From Curtobacterium pusillum (GTDB lineage: Bacteria > Actinomycetota > Actinomycetes > Actinomycetales > Microbacteriaceae): 64,000 bases of DNA. Position 1 is the stretch's first letter. Each line of letters begins with the position of its first letter. The stretch lies in contig NZ_VEIY01000006.1 of the NCBI RefSeq assembly GCF_007680845.1, positions 202,819-266,818 of the forward strand, in the 5' to 3' direction. The notes under the pieces are model-generated. The model was not told the origin of the DNA. It saw only the letters and a program-made list of their open reading frames with translations, and ran no database searches. Shown here one piece after another: positions 53,057-63,558 of the stretch. Position numbers and translations under genes: made by a program.

Positions 53057-54880
53057 ATGCCCACGGAAGCCACTCCGCTGTCCGCGGCCGCCGGTGCACG
53101 CCGGACGCCGGAGATCCTGACCGGCTCGGGAGCCGTCCTCCGGACGCTCGAGCACCTCGGGATCACCGACGTCTTCGGCCTGCCGGGCGGCGCCATCATC
53201 CCCTTCTACGACGAGCTCATGGCGTCGGAGACGATCCGGCACATCCTCGTCCGGCACGAGCAGGGCGCCGGCCATGCCGCCGAGGGGTACGCCTCCGCGT
53301 CCGGCAAGGTCGGCGTCGCCATCGCGACGTCCGGCCCCGGCGCGACGAACCTCGTCACGGCCATCGCCGACGCCTACATGGACTCGGTGCCGTTCATCGC
53401 CATCACCGGGCAGGTGTTCTCGACCCTGATGGGGACGGACGCCTTCCAGGAAGCCGACATCGTCGGCATCACGATGCCGATCACGAAGCACTCGTTCCTC
53501 GTCACCGACCCCGCCGACGTGCCCGCGACGCTCGCCGCCGCGTACCAGATCGCCACGACCGGCCGCCCCGGCCCGGTCCTGGTCGACATCACGAAGGACG
53601 CCCAGCAGAAGTCGGCGCCGTACGTGTGGCCGCCGAAGATCGACCTGCCCGGCTACCGCCCGGTGACGAAGGCGCACGGCAAGCAGATCGCCGCAGCGGC
53701 GCAGCTCCTCGCGGAGTCGCAGCGCCCGGTGCTCTACGTCGGCGGCGGCGTCGTCCGCGCCGAGGCCACCGCCGAGCTCCTCCGCTTCGCCGAGGCCACC
53801 GGCGCGCCCGTCGTCACGACCCTGATGGCCCGCGGCGCGTTCCCGGACTCGCACGCCCAGCACCTCGGCATGCCCGGCATGCACGGCACGGTCCCGGCGG
53901 TGCTCGGCCTGCAGGACAGCGACCTCATCATCGCGCTCGGTGCCCGGTTCGACGATCGCGTGACCGGCAAGGCCGACGAGTTCGCGCCGGACGCCAAGGT
54001 CGTGCACGTCGACATCGACCCCGCCGAGATCTCCAAGATCCGGTTCGCCGACGTCCCGATCGTCGGCGACGCGCGTGAGGTCCTGAAGGACCTGCTCGAG
54101 GCGTGGAACGGCATCCCCGTCGACGACCGTGCTTCGACCGCCGCGTGGTGGGCGAAGCTCGAGCAGCTGCGCGTCGACTTCCCGCTCGGCTACGCGGAAC
54201 CGACCGACGGCCTCCTCGCCCCGCAGGCGATCATCCGTCGCATCGGCGAGCTCACCGGTCCGGAGGCCGTGTACGCCTCCGGCGTCGGGCAGCACCAGAT
54301 GTGGTCCGCGCAGTTCATCAAGTACGAGCGCCCGCACGCCTGGCTCAACTCGGGCGGCGCCGGCACCATGGGCTACTCGGTGCCCGCCGCGATGGGCGCC
54401 AAGGTCGCCGAACCGAACCGCGTGGTCTGGGCGATCGACGGCGACGGCTGCTTCCAGATGACCAACCAGGAACTCGCGACCTGCGTCATCAACGACATCC
54501 CGATCAAGGTCGCGATCATCAACAACTCGTCGCTCGGCATGGTGCGGCAGTGGCAGACGCTGTTCTACGACGGCCGTCACTCGTTCACCGACCTCGAGAC
54601 CGGCCACGCGTCGCGCCGGGTGCCGGACTTTGTGAAGCTCGCCGACGCCTACGGTGCCCTCGGCATCCGCGTCGAGAAGGCCGACGAGGTCGACGCGGCG
54701 ATCGAGCTCGCCCTCGCCACGAACGACCGTCCCGTGGTGATCGACTTCGTGGTGAGCCGCGACTCCATGGTGTGGCCGATGGTCCCGCAGGGCGTCAGCA
54801 ACTCGTCCATCGAGTACGCCCAGGCCCTCGCGCCCACCTGGGACGACGAGGACGCCGACATGACGGGGGAAACCGCATGA
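53057..54880 (+). CDS. ilvB: Acetolactate synthase, large catalytic subunit
   Basis: 607 residues. The TPP-binding site is [20 protein letters not shown], catalytic Glu lies in [16 protein letters not shown], and the FAD region contains [20 protein letters not shown]. It condenses two pyruvates to acetolactate, or pyruvate with 2-ketobutyrate. AAGGAA precedes the ATG. It lies 45 nt after ilvD and overlaps ilvN by 4 nt (ATGA). No attenuator leader peptide was found. Confidence 0.97.
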   Translation: MPTEATPLSAAAGARRTPEILTGSGAVLRTLEHLGITDVFGLPGGAIIPFYDELMASETIRHILVRHEQGAGHAAEGYASASGKVGVAIATSGPGATNLVTAIADAYMDSVPFIAITGQVFSTLMGTDAFQEADIVGITMPITKHSFLVTDPADVPATLAAAYQIATTGRPGPVLVDITKDAQQKSAPYVWPPKIDLPGYRPVTKAHGKQIAAAAQLLAESQRPVLYVGGGVVRAEATAELLRFAEATGAPVVTTLMARGAFPDSHAQHLGMPGMHGTVPAVLGLQDSDLIIALGARFDDRVTGKADEFAPDAKVVHVDIDPAEISKIRFADVPIVGDAREVLKDLLEAWNGIPVDDRASTAAWWAKLEQLRVDFPLGYAEPTDGLLAPQAIIRRIGELTGPEAVYASGVGQHQMWSAQFIKYERPHAWLNSGGAGTMGYSVPAAMGAKVAEPNRVVWAIDGDGCFQMTNQELATCVINDIPIKVAIINNSSLGMVRQWQTLFYDGRHSFTDLETGHASRRVPDFVKLADAYGALGIRVEKADEVDAAIELALATNDRPVVIDFVVSRDSMVWPMVPQGVSNSSIEYAQALAPTWDDEDADMTGETA

Positions 54881-55377
54881 GCCACGTCCTCTCCCTCCTC
54901 GTCGAGGACAAGCCGGGCCTGCTGACCCGCGTCGCGGGGCTGTTCGCCCGCCGCGGGTTCAACATCGAGTCCCTCGCGGTGGGCAACACCGAGGTCGACG
55001 GCCTCAGCCGGATCACGGTCGTCGTCGACGTCGAGGACCTCCCGCTGGAACAGGTGACGAAGCAGCTCAACAAGCTCGTCAACGTCATCAAGATCGTCGA
55101 GCTGGACTTCCCGCAGTCCGTCCAGCGCGAGCACATGCTCGTGAAGGTGCGCGTCGACAACCAGACGCGCTCGGCCGTCCTCGAAGCCGTGAACCTGTTC
55201 CGCGCCCAGGTCGTCGACGTCGCGACCGACTCGCTCGTCGTCGAGGTGACCGGCGACCCCGGCAAGATCCAGGCGATCCTCCGCGTGCTCGAGCCCTACG
55301 GCATCAAGGAGCTCGCCCGTGCGGGCCTCCTCGGCATGGGCCGCGGCCCGAAGAGCATCACCGACCGGGTGCGCTGA
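54877..55377 (+). CDS. ilvN: Acetolactate synthase, small regulatory subunit
   Basis: 166 residues from ATG 54877, overlapping the ilvB stop in ATGA. An ACT domain ([24 protein letters not shown], then NIESLAVG) is followed by a C-terminal half with [21 protein letters not shown]. It binds valine for feedback inhibition and activates the large subunit. The full size matches the family. Confidence 0.97.
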   Translation: MSHVLSLLVEDKPGLLTRVAGLFARRGFNIESLAVGNTEVDGLSRITVVVDVEDLPLEQVTKQLNKLVNVIKIVELDFPQSVQREHMLVKVRVDNQTRSAVLEAVNLFRAQVVDVATDSLVVEVTGDPGKIQAILRVLEPYGIKELARAGLLGMGRGPKSITDRVR

Positions 55378-55415
55378 GCACCCCCAGACCACCAGAACCA
55401 AGGAGACACACCCTC

Positions 55416-56441
55416 GTGACTGACATCGTGTACGACGCCGACGCCGACCTGACGCTCATCCAGGGCAAGAAGGTCGCGGTCATCGGCTACGGCTCGCAGG
55501 GCCACGCCCACGCCCTCAACCTCCGCGACAGCGGCGTCGAGGTCAAGGTCGGCCTGCAGGAGGGCTCGAAGAGCCGCCAGAAGGCCGAAGAGGCCGGGTT
55601 CGAGGTCCTCACCCCGGGCGACGCCACCGCCTGGGCCGACGTCGTCGTCATCCTCGCCCCCGACCAGGTCCAGCGCATCGTCTACGCCGAGGACATCAAG
55701 CCGAACCTCAAGGACGGCGCGACGCTCGTCTTCGGCCACGGCTTCAACATCCGCTTCGGCTACATCGAGGCGCCGGAGGGCGTCGACGTGTCGCTCGTCG
55801 CGCCGAAGGGCCCGGGTCACACGGTCCGCCGCGAGTACGAGGCCGGCCGCGGCGTCCCCGTGATCGTCGCCGTCGAGGTCGACGCCTCGGGTTCCGCGTG
55901 GGACCTCGCCTGGTCCTACTCCAAGGCCATCGGTGGCCTGCGCTCCGGCGGCATCAAGACCACGTTCACCGAGGAGACCGAGACCGACCTGTTCGGTGAG
56001 CAGGCCGTCCTGTGCGGCGGGACCTCGCAGCTCATCCAGTACGGCTTCGAGACCCTCGTCGAGGCGGGCTACCAGCCGCAGATCGCCTACTTCGAGGTCC
56101 TGCACGAGCTCAAGCTCATCGTCGACCTCATCTGGGAGGGCGGCCTCACCAAGCAGCGCTGGTCCGTCTCGGACACCGCCGAGTTCGGTGACTACGTCTC
56201 CGGCCCCCGCGTGATCTCGCCCGACGTCAAGGAGAACATGAAGGCCGTCCTCGCGGACATCCAGAACGGTGCCTTCGCGAAGCGCTTCATCGACGACCAG
56301 GACGCCGGCGCCCCCGAGTTCAAGGCGCTGCGTGCCAAGGGCGAGGGACACCCGATCGAGGCCACCGGCCGCGAGCTCCGTGCGCTCTTCGCCTGGAAGT
56401 CGAACGACGCCGACTACGTGGACGGTTCGGCCGCGCGGTAG
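55416..56441 (+). CDS. ilvC: Ketol-acid reductoisomerase (NADP+)
   Basis: 341 residues from GTG 55416, with AAGGAGA upstream. Class I enzyme: NADP-binding [20 protein letters not shown] at about 18-37, [17 protein letters not shown], and the metal-binding Asp/Glu in [14 protein letters not shown] and [13 protein letters not shown]. It rearranges and reduces acetolactate. It closes the ilv cluster and is followed by a strong terminator. Confidence 0.97.
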   Translation: MTDIVYDADADLTLIQGKKVAVIGYGSQGHAHALNLRDSGVEVKVGLQEGSKSRQKAEEAGFEVLTPGDATAWADVVVILAPDQVQRIVYAEDIKPNLKDGATLVFGHGFNIRFGYIEAPEGVDVSLVAPKGPGHTVRREYEAGRGVPVIVAVEVDASGSAWDLAWSYSKAIGGLRSGGIKTTFTEETETDLFGEQAVLCGGTSQLIQYGFETLVEAGYQPQIAYFEVLHELKLIVDLIWEGGLTKQRWSVSDTAEFGDYVSGPRVISPDVKENMKAVLADIQNGAFAKRFIDDQDAGAPEFKALRAKGEGHPIEATGRELRALFAWKSNDADYVDGSAAR

Positions 56442-56464
56442 TCTTCGCAACACCACTCGATGAC

Positions 56465-56495
56465 GAGGCGGCGGTGCTCCCTGCACCGCCGCCTC
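56465..56495 (+). terminator. Terminator after ilvC
   Basis: GAGGCGGCGGTGC, TCCCT loop, GCACCGCCGCCTC, a perfect 13-bp stem 23 nt past the ilvC stop. No T-run. It closes the ilvDBNC cluster. Confidence 0.75.
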
Positions 56496-56651
56496 GCGAT
56501 GTGACCCGAACGTTATGCAGCTGCTCCTGATCCGACCCGACGCCGTGCACCGGCGTCCCTCCGGCGACCCCGCGACCGTTGGACGACGCCCGTCGTCCGT
56601 CCGGCGCGGCCACGGTCAGGCGTGCGTCGTCCGGCATGGGAGGATCATCGG

Positions 56652-57842
56652 ATGGCGGTGACGAAGCGAGCGGTCCACATCGGCGCCGGCAAGATCGGTC
56701 GCGGGTTCGTGGGACAGTTCCTGGTCGCGAGCGGCTACGAGCTCACCTTCGTGGACGTCGACGACCGCGTCGTGTCGGCCCTCAACGAAGCCGGGCGCTT
56801 CGTCGTGCACGAGGTCGGCGAGATGCCGGTCGAGCACCTGGTCTACGGGTTCCGCGCCCTGAGCAGCAAGACCGACCGCGATCAGGTCATCCGTGCCATC
56901 GCCGAGGCCGACGTCGTCACGACCGCGGTCGGGGCCCGCACCCTGCCGCTGGTCGCACCGGTGATCGCGGAAGGGCTCGCCGCCCGTCCCCTGGAGCTCG
57001 GCGACGTCACGATCGTGGCCTGCGAGAACGCCTTCAACGCCACGGACTCGCTGCACGCCAGCATCCGTCGCGCCCCCATCCTCGAAGACCGGGACATCGC
57101 CGCCGTGTTCGCGAACTGCGCGATCGACCGGATCGTCCCGGACCAGTCCGGGGTGCTCGGTCAGTCCGGCGGCCTCGACGTGGTGCTCGAGCCCTTCTAC
57201 GAGTGGGTCATCGAGCGCACACCGTTCGCCGACTCGGACGCCGAACCGCCCGCGATCGACGGCGTGACGTGGGTCGACGACCTGCAGCCGTTCGTCGAGC
57301 GGAAGCTGTACACGGTGAACACCGCGCACGCGACGGCCGCCTACCACGGCTACGTCCGGGGCATCCGCCTGATCCGTGAAGCCCTCGAGGACCACGACGT
57401 CCGCGCCGAGGTCGACGGCGTCCTCGCCGAGACCACCGCGCTCCTCGTCGCGAAGCACGGCTTCGACCCGGCGGAACACGCGCGCTACGTCGCCGCGAAC
57501 CTCTCCCGGATCGCCAACCCGCACCTGCCGGACACCACCGTCCGTGTCGGGCGCAACCCGCTCCGCAAGCTCGGCCGCCGCGAACGCTTCGTCGGTCCGG
57601 CCGCGCAGCTCGCCGAACGCGGGCTCCCGGTCGACCACCTGCTCGGTGCGATCCGCGTCGCCCTCGACTTCGACGACGAGAACGACCCCGAGTCGATCGA
57701 ACTGCACGCGCTGCTCCGCTCCGGTGCCACGGCGCACGCGCTCACCGAGATCCTCACCGGCCTGATGGAGAGCCACCCGCTCTTCCCCGCGGTGCGCGAC
57801 GTCGTCGCACAGGTCCTCGAGACCCAGCCCGCCGACGCCTGA
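56652..57842 (+). CDS. mtlD: Mannitol-1-phosphate 5-dehydrogenase
   Basis: 396 residues from ATG 56652 with GGGAGGA upstream. Polyol dehydrogenase family: NAD-binding HIGAGKIGRGFVGQFL, CENAFNATDSLH, and the catalytic Lys region KLYTVNTAHATAAYHG. It oxidises mannitol-1-phosphate to fructose-6-phosphate. No mannitol PTS genes or mtlR lie beside it, so the substrate must come from elsewhere in the genome, or the enzyme serves mannitol synthesis. An in-frame ATG at 56622 has no better context. Confidence 0.93.
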   Translation: MAVTKRAVHIGAGKIGRGFVGQFLVASGYELTFVDVDDRVVSALNEAGRFVVHEVGEMPVEHLVYGFRALSSKTDRDQVIRAIAEADVVTTAVGARTLPLVAPVIAEGLAARPLELGDVTIVACENAFNATDSLHASIRRAPILEDRDIAAVFANCAIDRIVPDQSGVLGQSGGLDVVLEPFYEWVIERTPFADSDAEPPAIDGVTWVDDLQPFVERKLYTVNTAHATAAYHGYVRGIRLIREALEDHDVRAEVDGVLAETTALLVAKHGFDPAEHARYVAANLSRIANPHLPDTTVRVGRNPLRKLGRRERFVGPAAQLAERGLPVDHLLGAIRVALDFDDENDPESIELHALLRSGATAHALTEILTGLMESHPLFPAVRDVVAQVLETQPADA

Positions 57843-57891
57843 CCAGCACGCGCACAGCCCGTCCATGGTCGAGCCGTAGCGGCTCGCCTCG

Positions 57892-57897
57892 TAGAAT
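57892..57897 (+). promoter_or_regulatory. -10 element of the 57905 gene (leaderless)
   Basis: TAGAAT ends 7 nt before ATG 57905, the best -10 match in this region. Confidence 0.45.
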
Positions 57898-57904
57898 CGG
57901 GTGC

Positions 57905-58342
57905 ATGACCACGGCAGCATCCCCGCCCGACGGCTCGGTCGACCACGACGACGACGCCCTCAGCTGGGGCGACGCCGACGACTCGACCCACGTGGACGCG
58001 GCGCACAACCCGGTCGCCGTCAAGGCCAGGGGGTCCCGCGATCCCGAAGCGCCGGAGACCTCCGGCTCGCTCATCGGCTTCGGGGTGTTCGGCGGGCTCT
58101 ACCTGCTCTACACGGTCGCGTGGCTGCTGACCGCCTCCACCTCGTACGTCTCCGACGTCGACACCGTGCTGACCGTCTTCGTCGAGGTCCTGCGGTTCCT
58201 CTCGATCGTCGCGCCCGCGCTCTGGTTCACGGTCGTGCTGTGGGCCGGACGTGGCCGACGCACGCGCACGAGACTCCTCTGGATGCTCCTCGGCGCCGTG
58301 GTCCTGTTCCCGTGGCCGTTCCTCATGACCAGGAGCTTCTGA
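57905..58342 (+). CDS. Membrane protein with acidic N-terminus, unknown function
   Basis: 145 residues. The first 55 residues are hydrophilic and acidic (DHDDDALSWGDADDSTH). Three hydrophobic helices follow at about 58-77, 90-112 and 123-140. Family not recognised; similar proteins occur beside serA in Microbacteriaceae, by impression only. The stop shares one base with the ATG of the next gene. Confidence 0.6.
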   Translation: MTTAASPPDGSVDHDDDALSWGDADDSTHVDAAHNPVAVKARGSRDPEAPETSGSLIGFGVFGGLYLLYTVAWLLTASTSYVSDVDTVLTVFVEVLRFLSIVAPALWFTVVLWAGRGRRTRTRLLWMLLGAVVLFPWPFLMTRSF

Positions 58343-58722
58343 TGACCGCCGCGACCCCGACGGTCCACCGGTCCTCGCGCGCGCTGGTCGGCCGCATCGT
58401 GGTGTGGGCGGTGTTCGCCGTCCTCTTCGCGTACATGACGGTGCAGGCCGTCGGCAACCTGTCGCAGATCTCGCAGAAGGTCACCGAGTTCAACGCCTTC
58501 CTCGCCACGACCTCCGGTGGGGACTCGCTCAAGACGAGCACGCCGTGGTTCTGGCTGGTCCTCGACATCCTCATCGCGCCGGTCGCGTTCGTGGTCGCGC
58601 TCGTCATCACCCGCCGCTCCACGTTCGCCGTGACCCTGGCGGTCTTCGTCGTCGCCTTCGCGGCAGCGGGCGCCCTGTGGTTGGACCTGCAGCTCTTCGT
58701 GCCGAGCCTGCTGGAGTTCTGA
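58342..58722 (+). CDS. Small membrane protein, coupled to the preceding gene
   Basis: 126 residues from ATG 58342. Three or four hydrophobic segments (about 16-38, 71-95 and 98-120), with a loop NLSQISQKVTEFNAFLATT between the first two. The one-base overlap with the preceding gene implies coupled expression and perhaps a complex of the two proteins. Function unknown. Confidence 0.6.
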   Translation: MTAATPTVHRSSRALVGRIVVWAVFAVLFAYMTVQAVGNLSQISQKVTEFNAFLATTSGGDSLKTSTPWFWLVLDILIAPVAFVVALVITRRSTFAVTLAVFVVAFAAAGALWLDLQLFVPSLLEF

Positions 58723-58808
58723 CCCCCGAGCGCCGTCGCGGTCGTAACCGGCTGCGCACGTCGATACGATGGTGGGATACCGCCCGTCTCGTGTGAGGAA
58801 CTGCAGCT

Positions 58809-60398
58809 GTGCCGAAGCCGGTCGTCCTGATCGCCGAAGAACTCTCGCCCGCCACAGTCGACGCCCTCGGGCCCGACTTCGAGATCCGGAACGTGGACGG
58901 TACCGACCGTCCCGCACTCCTGGCCTCCCTCGCCGATGCGGACGCCGTCCTGGTGCGCTCCGCCACCAAGGTCGACGCCGAGGCGATCGCCGCCGCGCCG
59001 AACCTCAAGGTCGTCGCCCGTGCCGGCGTCGGACTCGACAACGTCGACATCAAGGCGGCCACGACCGCCGGGGTGATGGTCGTCAACGCGCCGACCTCGA
59101 ACATCATCTCGGCCGCCGAACTGACGGTCGGGCACATCCTGTCGCTCGCCCGGCACATCCCGGCCGCGCACGCGTCGCTGTCCGCCGGTGCGTGGAAGCG
59201 GTCGTCCTACACCGGTGTCGAGCTCTACGAGAAGACCGTCGGCATCATCGGCCTCGGTCGCATCGGCGCGCTCATCACGCAGCGCCTGCAGGCCTTCGGG
59301 GTGTCGGTCATCGCGTACGACCCGTACGTCACGACCGCCCGCGCGCAGCAGCTCGGGGTCGAGCTCGTCTCCCTCGACGACCTGCTCCGTCGCTCGGACT
59401 TCGTCACGATCCACATGCCGAAGACCCCCGAGACCCTCGGCATGATCTCCGACGACCAGTTCGCGCTCATGAAGCCGACCGCCTTCGTCGTGAACGTGGC
59501 CCGTGGCGGCCTCATCGACGAGGACGCCCTGCACCGTGCGCTCACGTCGGGCACGATCGCCGGCGCCGGCCTCGACGTCTTCGTGTCCGAGCCCCCAAAG
59601 GACTCGCCGCTCGTCTCGCTGCCGAACGTCGTCGTGACGCCGCACCTCGGCGCATCGACCGACGAAGCCCAGGAGAAGGCGGGCGTCTCGGTCGCCAAGT
59701 CGGTGCGCCTCGCCCTCGGCGGCGAGCTCGTCCCCGACGCGGTCAACGTTGCCGGCGGGGTCATCGACCCGTACGTGCGCCCGGGCATCCCGCTGGTCGA
59801 GAAGCTCGGCCAGGTCTTCACCGGCCTCGCCACGTCGCCGGTCACGAGCATCGACGTCGAGGTGCACGGCGAACTCGCCGAGTACGACGTCAGCGTGCTC
59901 AAGCTCGCGGCGCTCAAGGGCGTCTTCACCGACGTCGTCAGCGACCAGGTGTCCTACGTCAACGCCCCTCTCATCGCCGAGCAGCGCGGGGTCACCGTCC
60001 GGCTCATCACCGACTCCGACAGCTCGGAGTACCGGAACGTGCTGACGATCCGCGGCGCCCAGTCCGACGGCCCGGCGATCAGCGTGTCGGGCACGCTCAC
60101 CGGCCCGAAGCAGGTCGCGAAGCTCGTCGAGATCAACGGCCACGACGTCGAGGTCGCCCTCGCCGAGCACCACGTGGTGATGGTCTACACGGACCGCCCG
60201 GGCATCGTCGCCGTCTACGGCAAGGAGTTCGGCGACGCCGGCATCAACATCGCGGCGATGCAGATCTCGCGGCGCGAAGCCGGGGGGCAGGCGCTCAGCG
60301 TGCTGACCGTGGACTCGCCGGTCCCGGCCGAGATCCTCGAGCACGTCCGGTCCACGATCGACGCGGCGTCGCTCCGCGAGATCGACATCACGCTGTAG
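58809..60398 (+). CDS. serA: D-3-phosphoglycerate dehydrogenase
   Basis: 529 residues from GTG 58809, with GAGGAA upstream and TACGAT (58763-58768) as -10. The NAD domain has [17 protein letters not shown], the substrate site [11 protein letters not shown], and catalytic HLGAST. An intervening ASB domain is followed by a C-terminal ACT domain ([20 protein letters not shown]) that binds serine for feedback control. This is the long, mycobacterial-type enzyme. It starts serine biosynthesis and lies before leuB. Confidence 0.97.
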   Translation: MPKPVVLIAEELSPATVDALGPDFEIRNVDGTDRPALLASLADADAVLVRSATKVDAEAIAAAPNLKVVARAGVGLDNVDIKAATTAGVMVVNAPTSNIISAAELTVGHILSLARHIPAAHASLSAGAWKRSSYTGVELYEKTVGIIGLGRIGALITQRLQAFGVSVIAYDPYVTTARAQQLGVELVSLDDLLRRSDFVTIHMPKTPETLGMISDDQFALMKPTAFVVNVARGGLIDEDALHRALTSGTIAGAGLDVFVSEPPKDSPLVSLPNVVVTPHLGASTDEAQEKAGVSVAKSVRLALGGELVPDAVNVAGGVIDPYVRPGIPLVEKLGQVFTGLATSPVTSIDVEVHGELAEYDVSVLKLAALKGVFTDVVSDQVSYVNAPLIAEQRGVTVRLITDSDSSEYRNVLTIRGAQSDGPAISVSGTLTGPKQVAKLVEINGHDVEVALAEHHVVMVYTDRPGIVAVYGKEFGDAGINIAAMQISRREAGGQALSVLTVDSPVPAEILEHVRSTIDAASLREIDITL

Positions 60399-60411
60399 GG
60401 GAGTGGCGGAC

Positions 60412-61494
60412 ATGCCTGAGGACAACACGGTGCAGACCCTGCAGCTCGCGGTGATCCGCGGCGACGGCATCGGTCCCGAGGTCGTCGACGAAGCGCTCAA
60501 GGTGCTGCACGCGGTCCTGCCCGACGACCTCGTCGTCGAGGAGACCCCGTTCGCCCTCGGTGCCTCGCGGTACCTCGAGACCGGCGACATCCTCACCGAG
60601 GACGACATGTCCGCCATCGCCTCGCACGACGCGATACTGCTCGGTGCGGTCGGGGGCGACCCCCGCGACCCCCGACTCGCCGGCGGGATCATCGAGCGCG
60701 GGCTGCTGCTCAAGCTGCGGTTCGCGTTCGACCACTACGTGAACCTGCGCCCGACGAAGGTGTACGACGCCGTCGGCACGCCGCTGGCCGACCCCGGTGC
60801 CGTCGACTTCGTCGTCGTGCGTGAGGGCACCGAAGGGCCGTACGTCGGCAACGGCGGTGCGATCAGGACCGGGACCCCGCAGGAGATCGCGACCGAGGTG
60901 TCGCTCAACACCGCGTTCGGCGTCGAGCGGGTCGTGCGCTACGCGTTCGAGCTCGCAGCCCGCCGGGAGCGGAAGCACCTCACGCTCGTGCACAAGAGCA
61001 ACGTCCTCGTGCACGCCGGAGCGCTCTGGCAGCGCACCGTCGCCGCCGTCGGGCAGGAGTTCCCGGACGTCACCGTGGACTACCAGCACGTCGACGCCGT
61101 CACCATCCACATGGTGAAGGAACCTGCTAGGTTCGACGTCATCGTCACGGACAACCTCTTCGGCGACATCATCACCGACCTGGCAGGCGCGATCAGCGGC
61201 GGCATCGGTATGGCGGCCTCGGGAAACATCAACCCGGACGGCACCTTCCCCAGCATGTTCGAGCCGGTCCACGGCTCCGCCCCGGACATCGCGGGTCAGC
61301 AGCTGGCCGATCCCACGGCCGCCATCCTGTCCGTCGCGTTGCTGCTCGACCACATCGGTCGCAGCGATCTCGCGTCGGCGGTCACGCGGGCGGTCGAGGC
61401 CGACCTCGCTGACCGGGGCACCTCGCAGCGTCGCACGGCCGAGATCGGCGACGCCATCGCCGCCGCGGCCACGGCACGCACCACCACCGCCTGA
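60412..61494 (+). CDS. leuB: 3-isopropylmalate dehydrogenase
   Basis: 360 residues from ATG 60412, supported by GGGGAG 9 nt upstream. Isocitrate/isopropylmalate dehydrogenase fold: [39 protein letters not shown], and the NAD-discriminating [16 protein letters not shown]. It carries out the oxidative decarboxylation in leucine synthesis. The other leu genes are not in the window. It follows serA after 13 nt and precedes ilvE after 15 nt, so the three are probably one transcript. Confidence 0.96.
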   Translation: MPEDNTVQTLQLAVIRGDGIGPEVVDEALKVLHAVLPDDLVVEETPFALGASRYLETGDILTEDDMSAIASHDAILLGAVGGDPRDPRLAGGIIERGLLLKLRFAFDHYVNLRPTKVYDAVGTPLADPGAVDFVVVREGTEGPYVGNGGAIRTGTPQEIATEVSLNTAFGVERVVRYAFELAARRERKHLTLVHKSNVLVHAGALWQRTVAAVGQEFPDVTVDYQHVDAVTIHMVKEPARFDVIVTDNLFGDIITDLAGAISGGIGMAASGNINPDGTFPSMFEPVHGSAPDIAGQQLADPTAAILSVALLLDHIGRSDLASAVTRAVEADLADRGTSQRRTAEIGDAIAAAATARTTTA

Positions 61495-61509
61495 CAGGAG
61501 TTCCCCCAG

Positions 61510-62619
61510 ATGAGCACCGACACCGCCTTCGGACTCGAGTTCGCCACCACGCCGTCGGCCGAGCGCCGCGCCGAAGCCGAGCGCGAGGCGATCCTCGCCG
61601 ACCCGGGCTTCGGCAAGCACTTCACGGACCACATGGCCACCGTGCAGTGGACGATCGACGCCGGGTGGCACGACGCCTCGATCCACCCGTACGGACCGCT
61701 CACGCTGGACCCCAGTGCGAGCGTGCTGCACTACGCGCAGGAGATCTTCGAGGGCCTCAAGGCGTACCGGCACGCGGACGGCTCGGTGTGGACGTTCCGA
61801 CCGGACGCGAACGCCCGGCGCTTCCAGCGGTCCGCGCGCCGGCTGGCGCTGCCGGAGCTCCCGGTGGAGACCTTCGTGGACTCGATCCGGCAGCTCGTGC
61901 GGACCGACGTCGACTGGGTGCCGTCCGCCCCGGAGACGAGCCTGTACCTCCGACCGTTCATGATCGCGACCGAGTCGTTCCTCGGTGTCCGCGCGGCGCA
62001 GGCCGTGGCGTACCACTGCATCGCGAGCCCGGCCGGCGCGTACTTCACCTCCGGGCCGAAGCCGGTGTCCATCTGGTTGTCGAGCAACTACGCCCGAGCC
62101 GGCAAGGGCGGGACCGGGGCGGCCAAGACCGGCGGCAACTACGCGTCCTCGCTCCTGCCCCAGCAGGAGGCGTACGAGCACGGCTGCCAGCAGGTCATGT
62201 TCCTCGACTCGGCCGAGGGCAAGTACCTCGAAGAGCTCGGTGGCATGAACGTCGTGCTCGTGAAGTCCGACGGCACCCTCGTGACGCCCGACTCCGACTC
62301 GATCCTCGAAGGCATCACCCGCGACTCGATCCTGCAACTGGCAGAGGACCGCGGACTGCGCGTCGAGCGTCGCCGGGTGACCCTCGACGAGTGGCGTGAC
62401 GGCGTCGCGGACGGCTCCATCACGGAGGCGTTCGCGTGCGGCACCGCTGCCGTGGTGACCCCGATCGCGGAACTCCGCGGTGAGGGGTTCACCATCGGGG
62501 CGCCGACCGAGGGCGCTGGCGAGCTGACGATGTCCCTCCGTGCGGAGCTCACCGACATCCAGTACGGCCGTCGCGCGGATCCGCACGGCTGGATGACGAA
62601 GCTGACCGACGCGTCCTGA
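61510..62619 (+). CDS. ilvE: Branched-chain amino acid aminotransferase
   Basis: 369 residues, class IV PLP enzyme. The PLP lysine lies in AAKTGGNYASSLLPQQEAY, and the characteristic EIFEGLKAYR and FACGTAAVVTPI segments are present. It transfers an amino group from glutamate to the keto acids of valine, leucine and isoleucine. It is the third gene after serA and leuB, with AGGAG close to the ATG. Confidence 0.96.
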   Translation: MSTDTAFGLEFATTPSAERRAEAEREAILADPGFGKHFTDHMATVQWTIDAGWHDASIHPYGPLTLDPSASVLHYAQEIFEGLKAYRHADGSVWTFRPDANARRFQRSARRLALPELPVETFVDSIRQLVRTDVDWVPSAPETSLYLRPFMIATESFLGVRAAQAVAYHCIASPAGAYFTSGPKPVSIWLSSNYARAGKGGTGAAKTGGNYASSLLPQQEAYEHGCQQVMFLDSAEGKYLEELGGMNVVLVKSDGTLVTPDSDSILEGITRDSILQLAEDRGLRVERRRVTLDEWRDGVADGSITEAFACGTAAVVTPIAELRGEGFTIGAPTEGAGELTMSLRAELTDIQYGRRADPHGWMTKLTDAS

Positions 62620-62637
62620 TCGACGACCGGGCGTCGG

Positions 62638-62643
62638 TAGGGT
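62638..62643 (+). promoter_or_regulatory. -10 element of the FAH-family gene (leaderless)
   Basis: TAGGGT ends 6 nt before GTG 62650, so this gene probably has its own leaderless transcript in addition to any read-through from ilvE. Confidence 0.45.
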
Positions 62644-62649
62644 CTCACT

Positions 62650-63420
62650 GTGAAGATCGCACGGTTCAGCAGCAAGGGTGAAGACCCGCGGTACGGCATC
62701 CTCGACGAGCGCGACCTGGTCGTGCTGGCGGGCGACCCGATGTACCAGGGCTTCGAGACGACGGGGGAGCGCGTCCCCCTCGCGGACGCGAAGCTCCTCG
62801 CCCCGGTCATCCCGCGGTCGAAGGTCATCGGCGTGGGGCTCAACTACGCCGAGCACGCATCGGAGATGGACGAGCGCTCCGGCGACGACCCGGTGGTGTT
62901 CCTCAAGCCGAACACCTCGGTCATCGGCCCCGAAGACCCGATCCGCCTGCCCGCCGGCGTGGGCCGTGTCGACCACGAGGGCGAACTCGCCATCGTGATT
63001 GGGTCGCTCGCCAAGAACGTCACGCGGGAGGACTTCGCGAGCGTGATCCTCGGCTACACCATCGCCAACGACGTGACCGCGCGGGACCTCCAGGCCCGGG
63101 ACGGCCAGTGGACCCGGTCGAAGGGATTCGACACGTTCTGCCCGCTCGGCCCGGCCATCGAGACCGAGATCGACCCGTCGGACATCCGCATCGAGACCCG
63201 GGTCGACGGGGATCTCCGTCAGGTGGGTTCCACGAGCGAGATGGTGCACGACATCCCGTCGCTCATCGAGTTCATCTCGTCCATCTGGACGCTCCTGCCC
63301 GGCGACGTCATCCTGACCGGCACCCCGGCCGGGGTCGGCGAGATCCGCGACGGCGAAGTCGTCGAGGTGACGATCGAAGGCCTGGGCACGTTGAAGAACC
63401 CGGTCATCGCCCGGCACTGA
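62650..63420 (+). CDS. Fumarylacetoacetate hydrolase family protein
   Basis: 256 residues from GTG 62650. Signature motifs: KVIGVGLNYAEHASEM, VVFLKPNTSVIGP, DHEGELAIVIGS with metal-ligand Glu, YTIANDVTARDLQ, KGFDTFCPLGP and LLPGDVILTGTPAGVGEI. The family includes oxaloacetate tautomerases/decarboxylases, acylpyruvases and catechol-pathway hydratases. Substrate is uncertain; YcgM-like oxaloacetate tautomerase activity is one possibility. Followed by a strong terminator. Confidence 0.9.
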   Translation: MKIARFSSKGEDPRYGILDERDLVVLAGDPMYQGFETTGERVPLADAKLLAPVIPRSKVIGVGLNYAEHASEMDERSGDDPVVFLKPNTSVIGPEDPIRLPAGVGRVDHEGELAIVIGSLAKNVTREDFASVILGYTIANDVTARDLQARDGQWTRSKGFDTFCPLGPAIETEIDPSDIRIETRVDGDLRQVGSTSEMVHDIPSLIEFISSIWTLLPGDVILTGTPAGVGEIRDGEVVEVTIEGLGTLKNPVIARH

Positions 63421-63444
63421 CCGGCCTCGACCCGCAGCACCCGG

Positions 63445-63476
63445 ACGGCCCGCTCCCCATCGTGGGGGCGGGCCGT
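63445..63476 (+). terminator. Terminator after the FAH-family gene
   Basis: ACGGCCCGCTCCCC, ATCGT, GGGGGCGGGCCGT, a 13-bp stem 25 nt past the stop. It insulates the rRNA promoter from upstream transcription. Confidence 0.7.
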
Positions 63477-63528
63477 TCCGCGTCCCGGCGGCGATCGGCG
63501 CCGGCGACACGCCCGGGGTGCGGGGCGG

Positions 63529-63558
63529 TTGGCGGGCACCCCGAGGCGTGTGTAGAGT
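63529..63558 (+). promoter_or_regulatory. rRNA operon promoter
   Basis: TTGGCG at 63529-63534 and TAGAGT at 63553-63558 with an 18-nt spacer. The start would be near 63565, giving a leader of about 365 nt before 16S. Confidence 0.55.
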
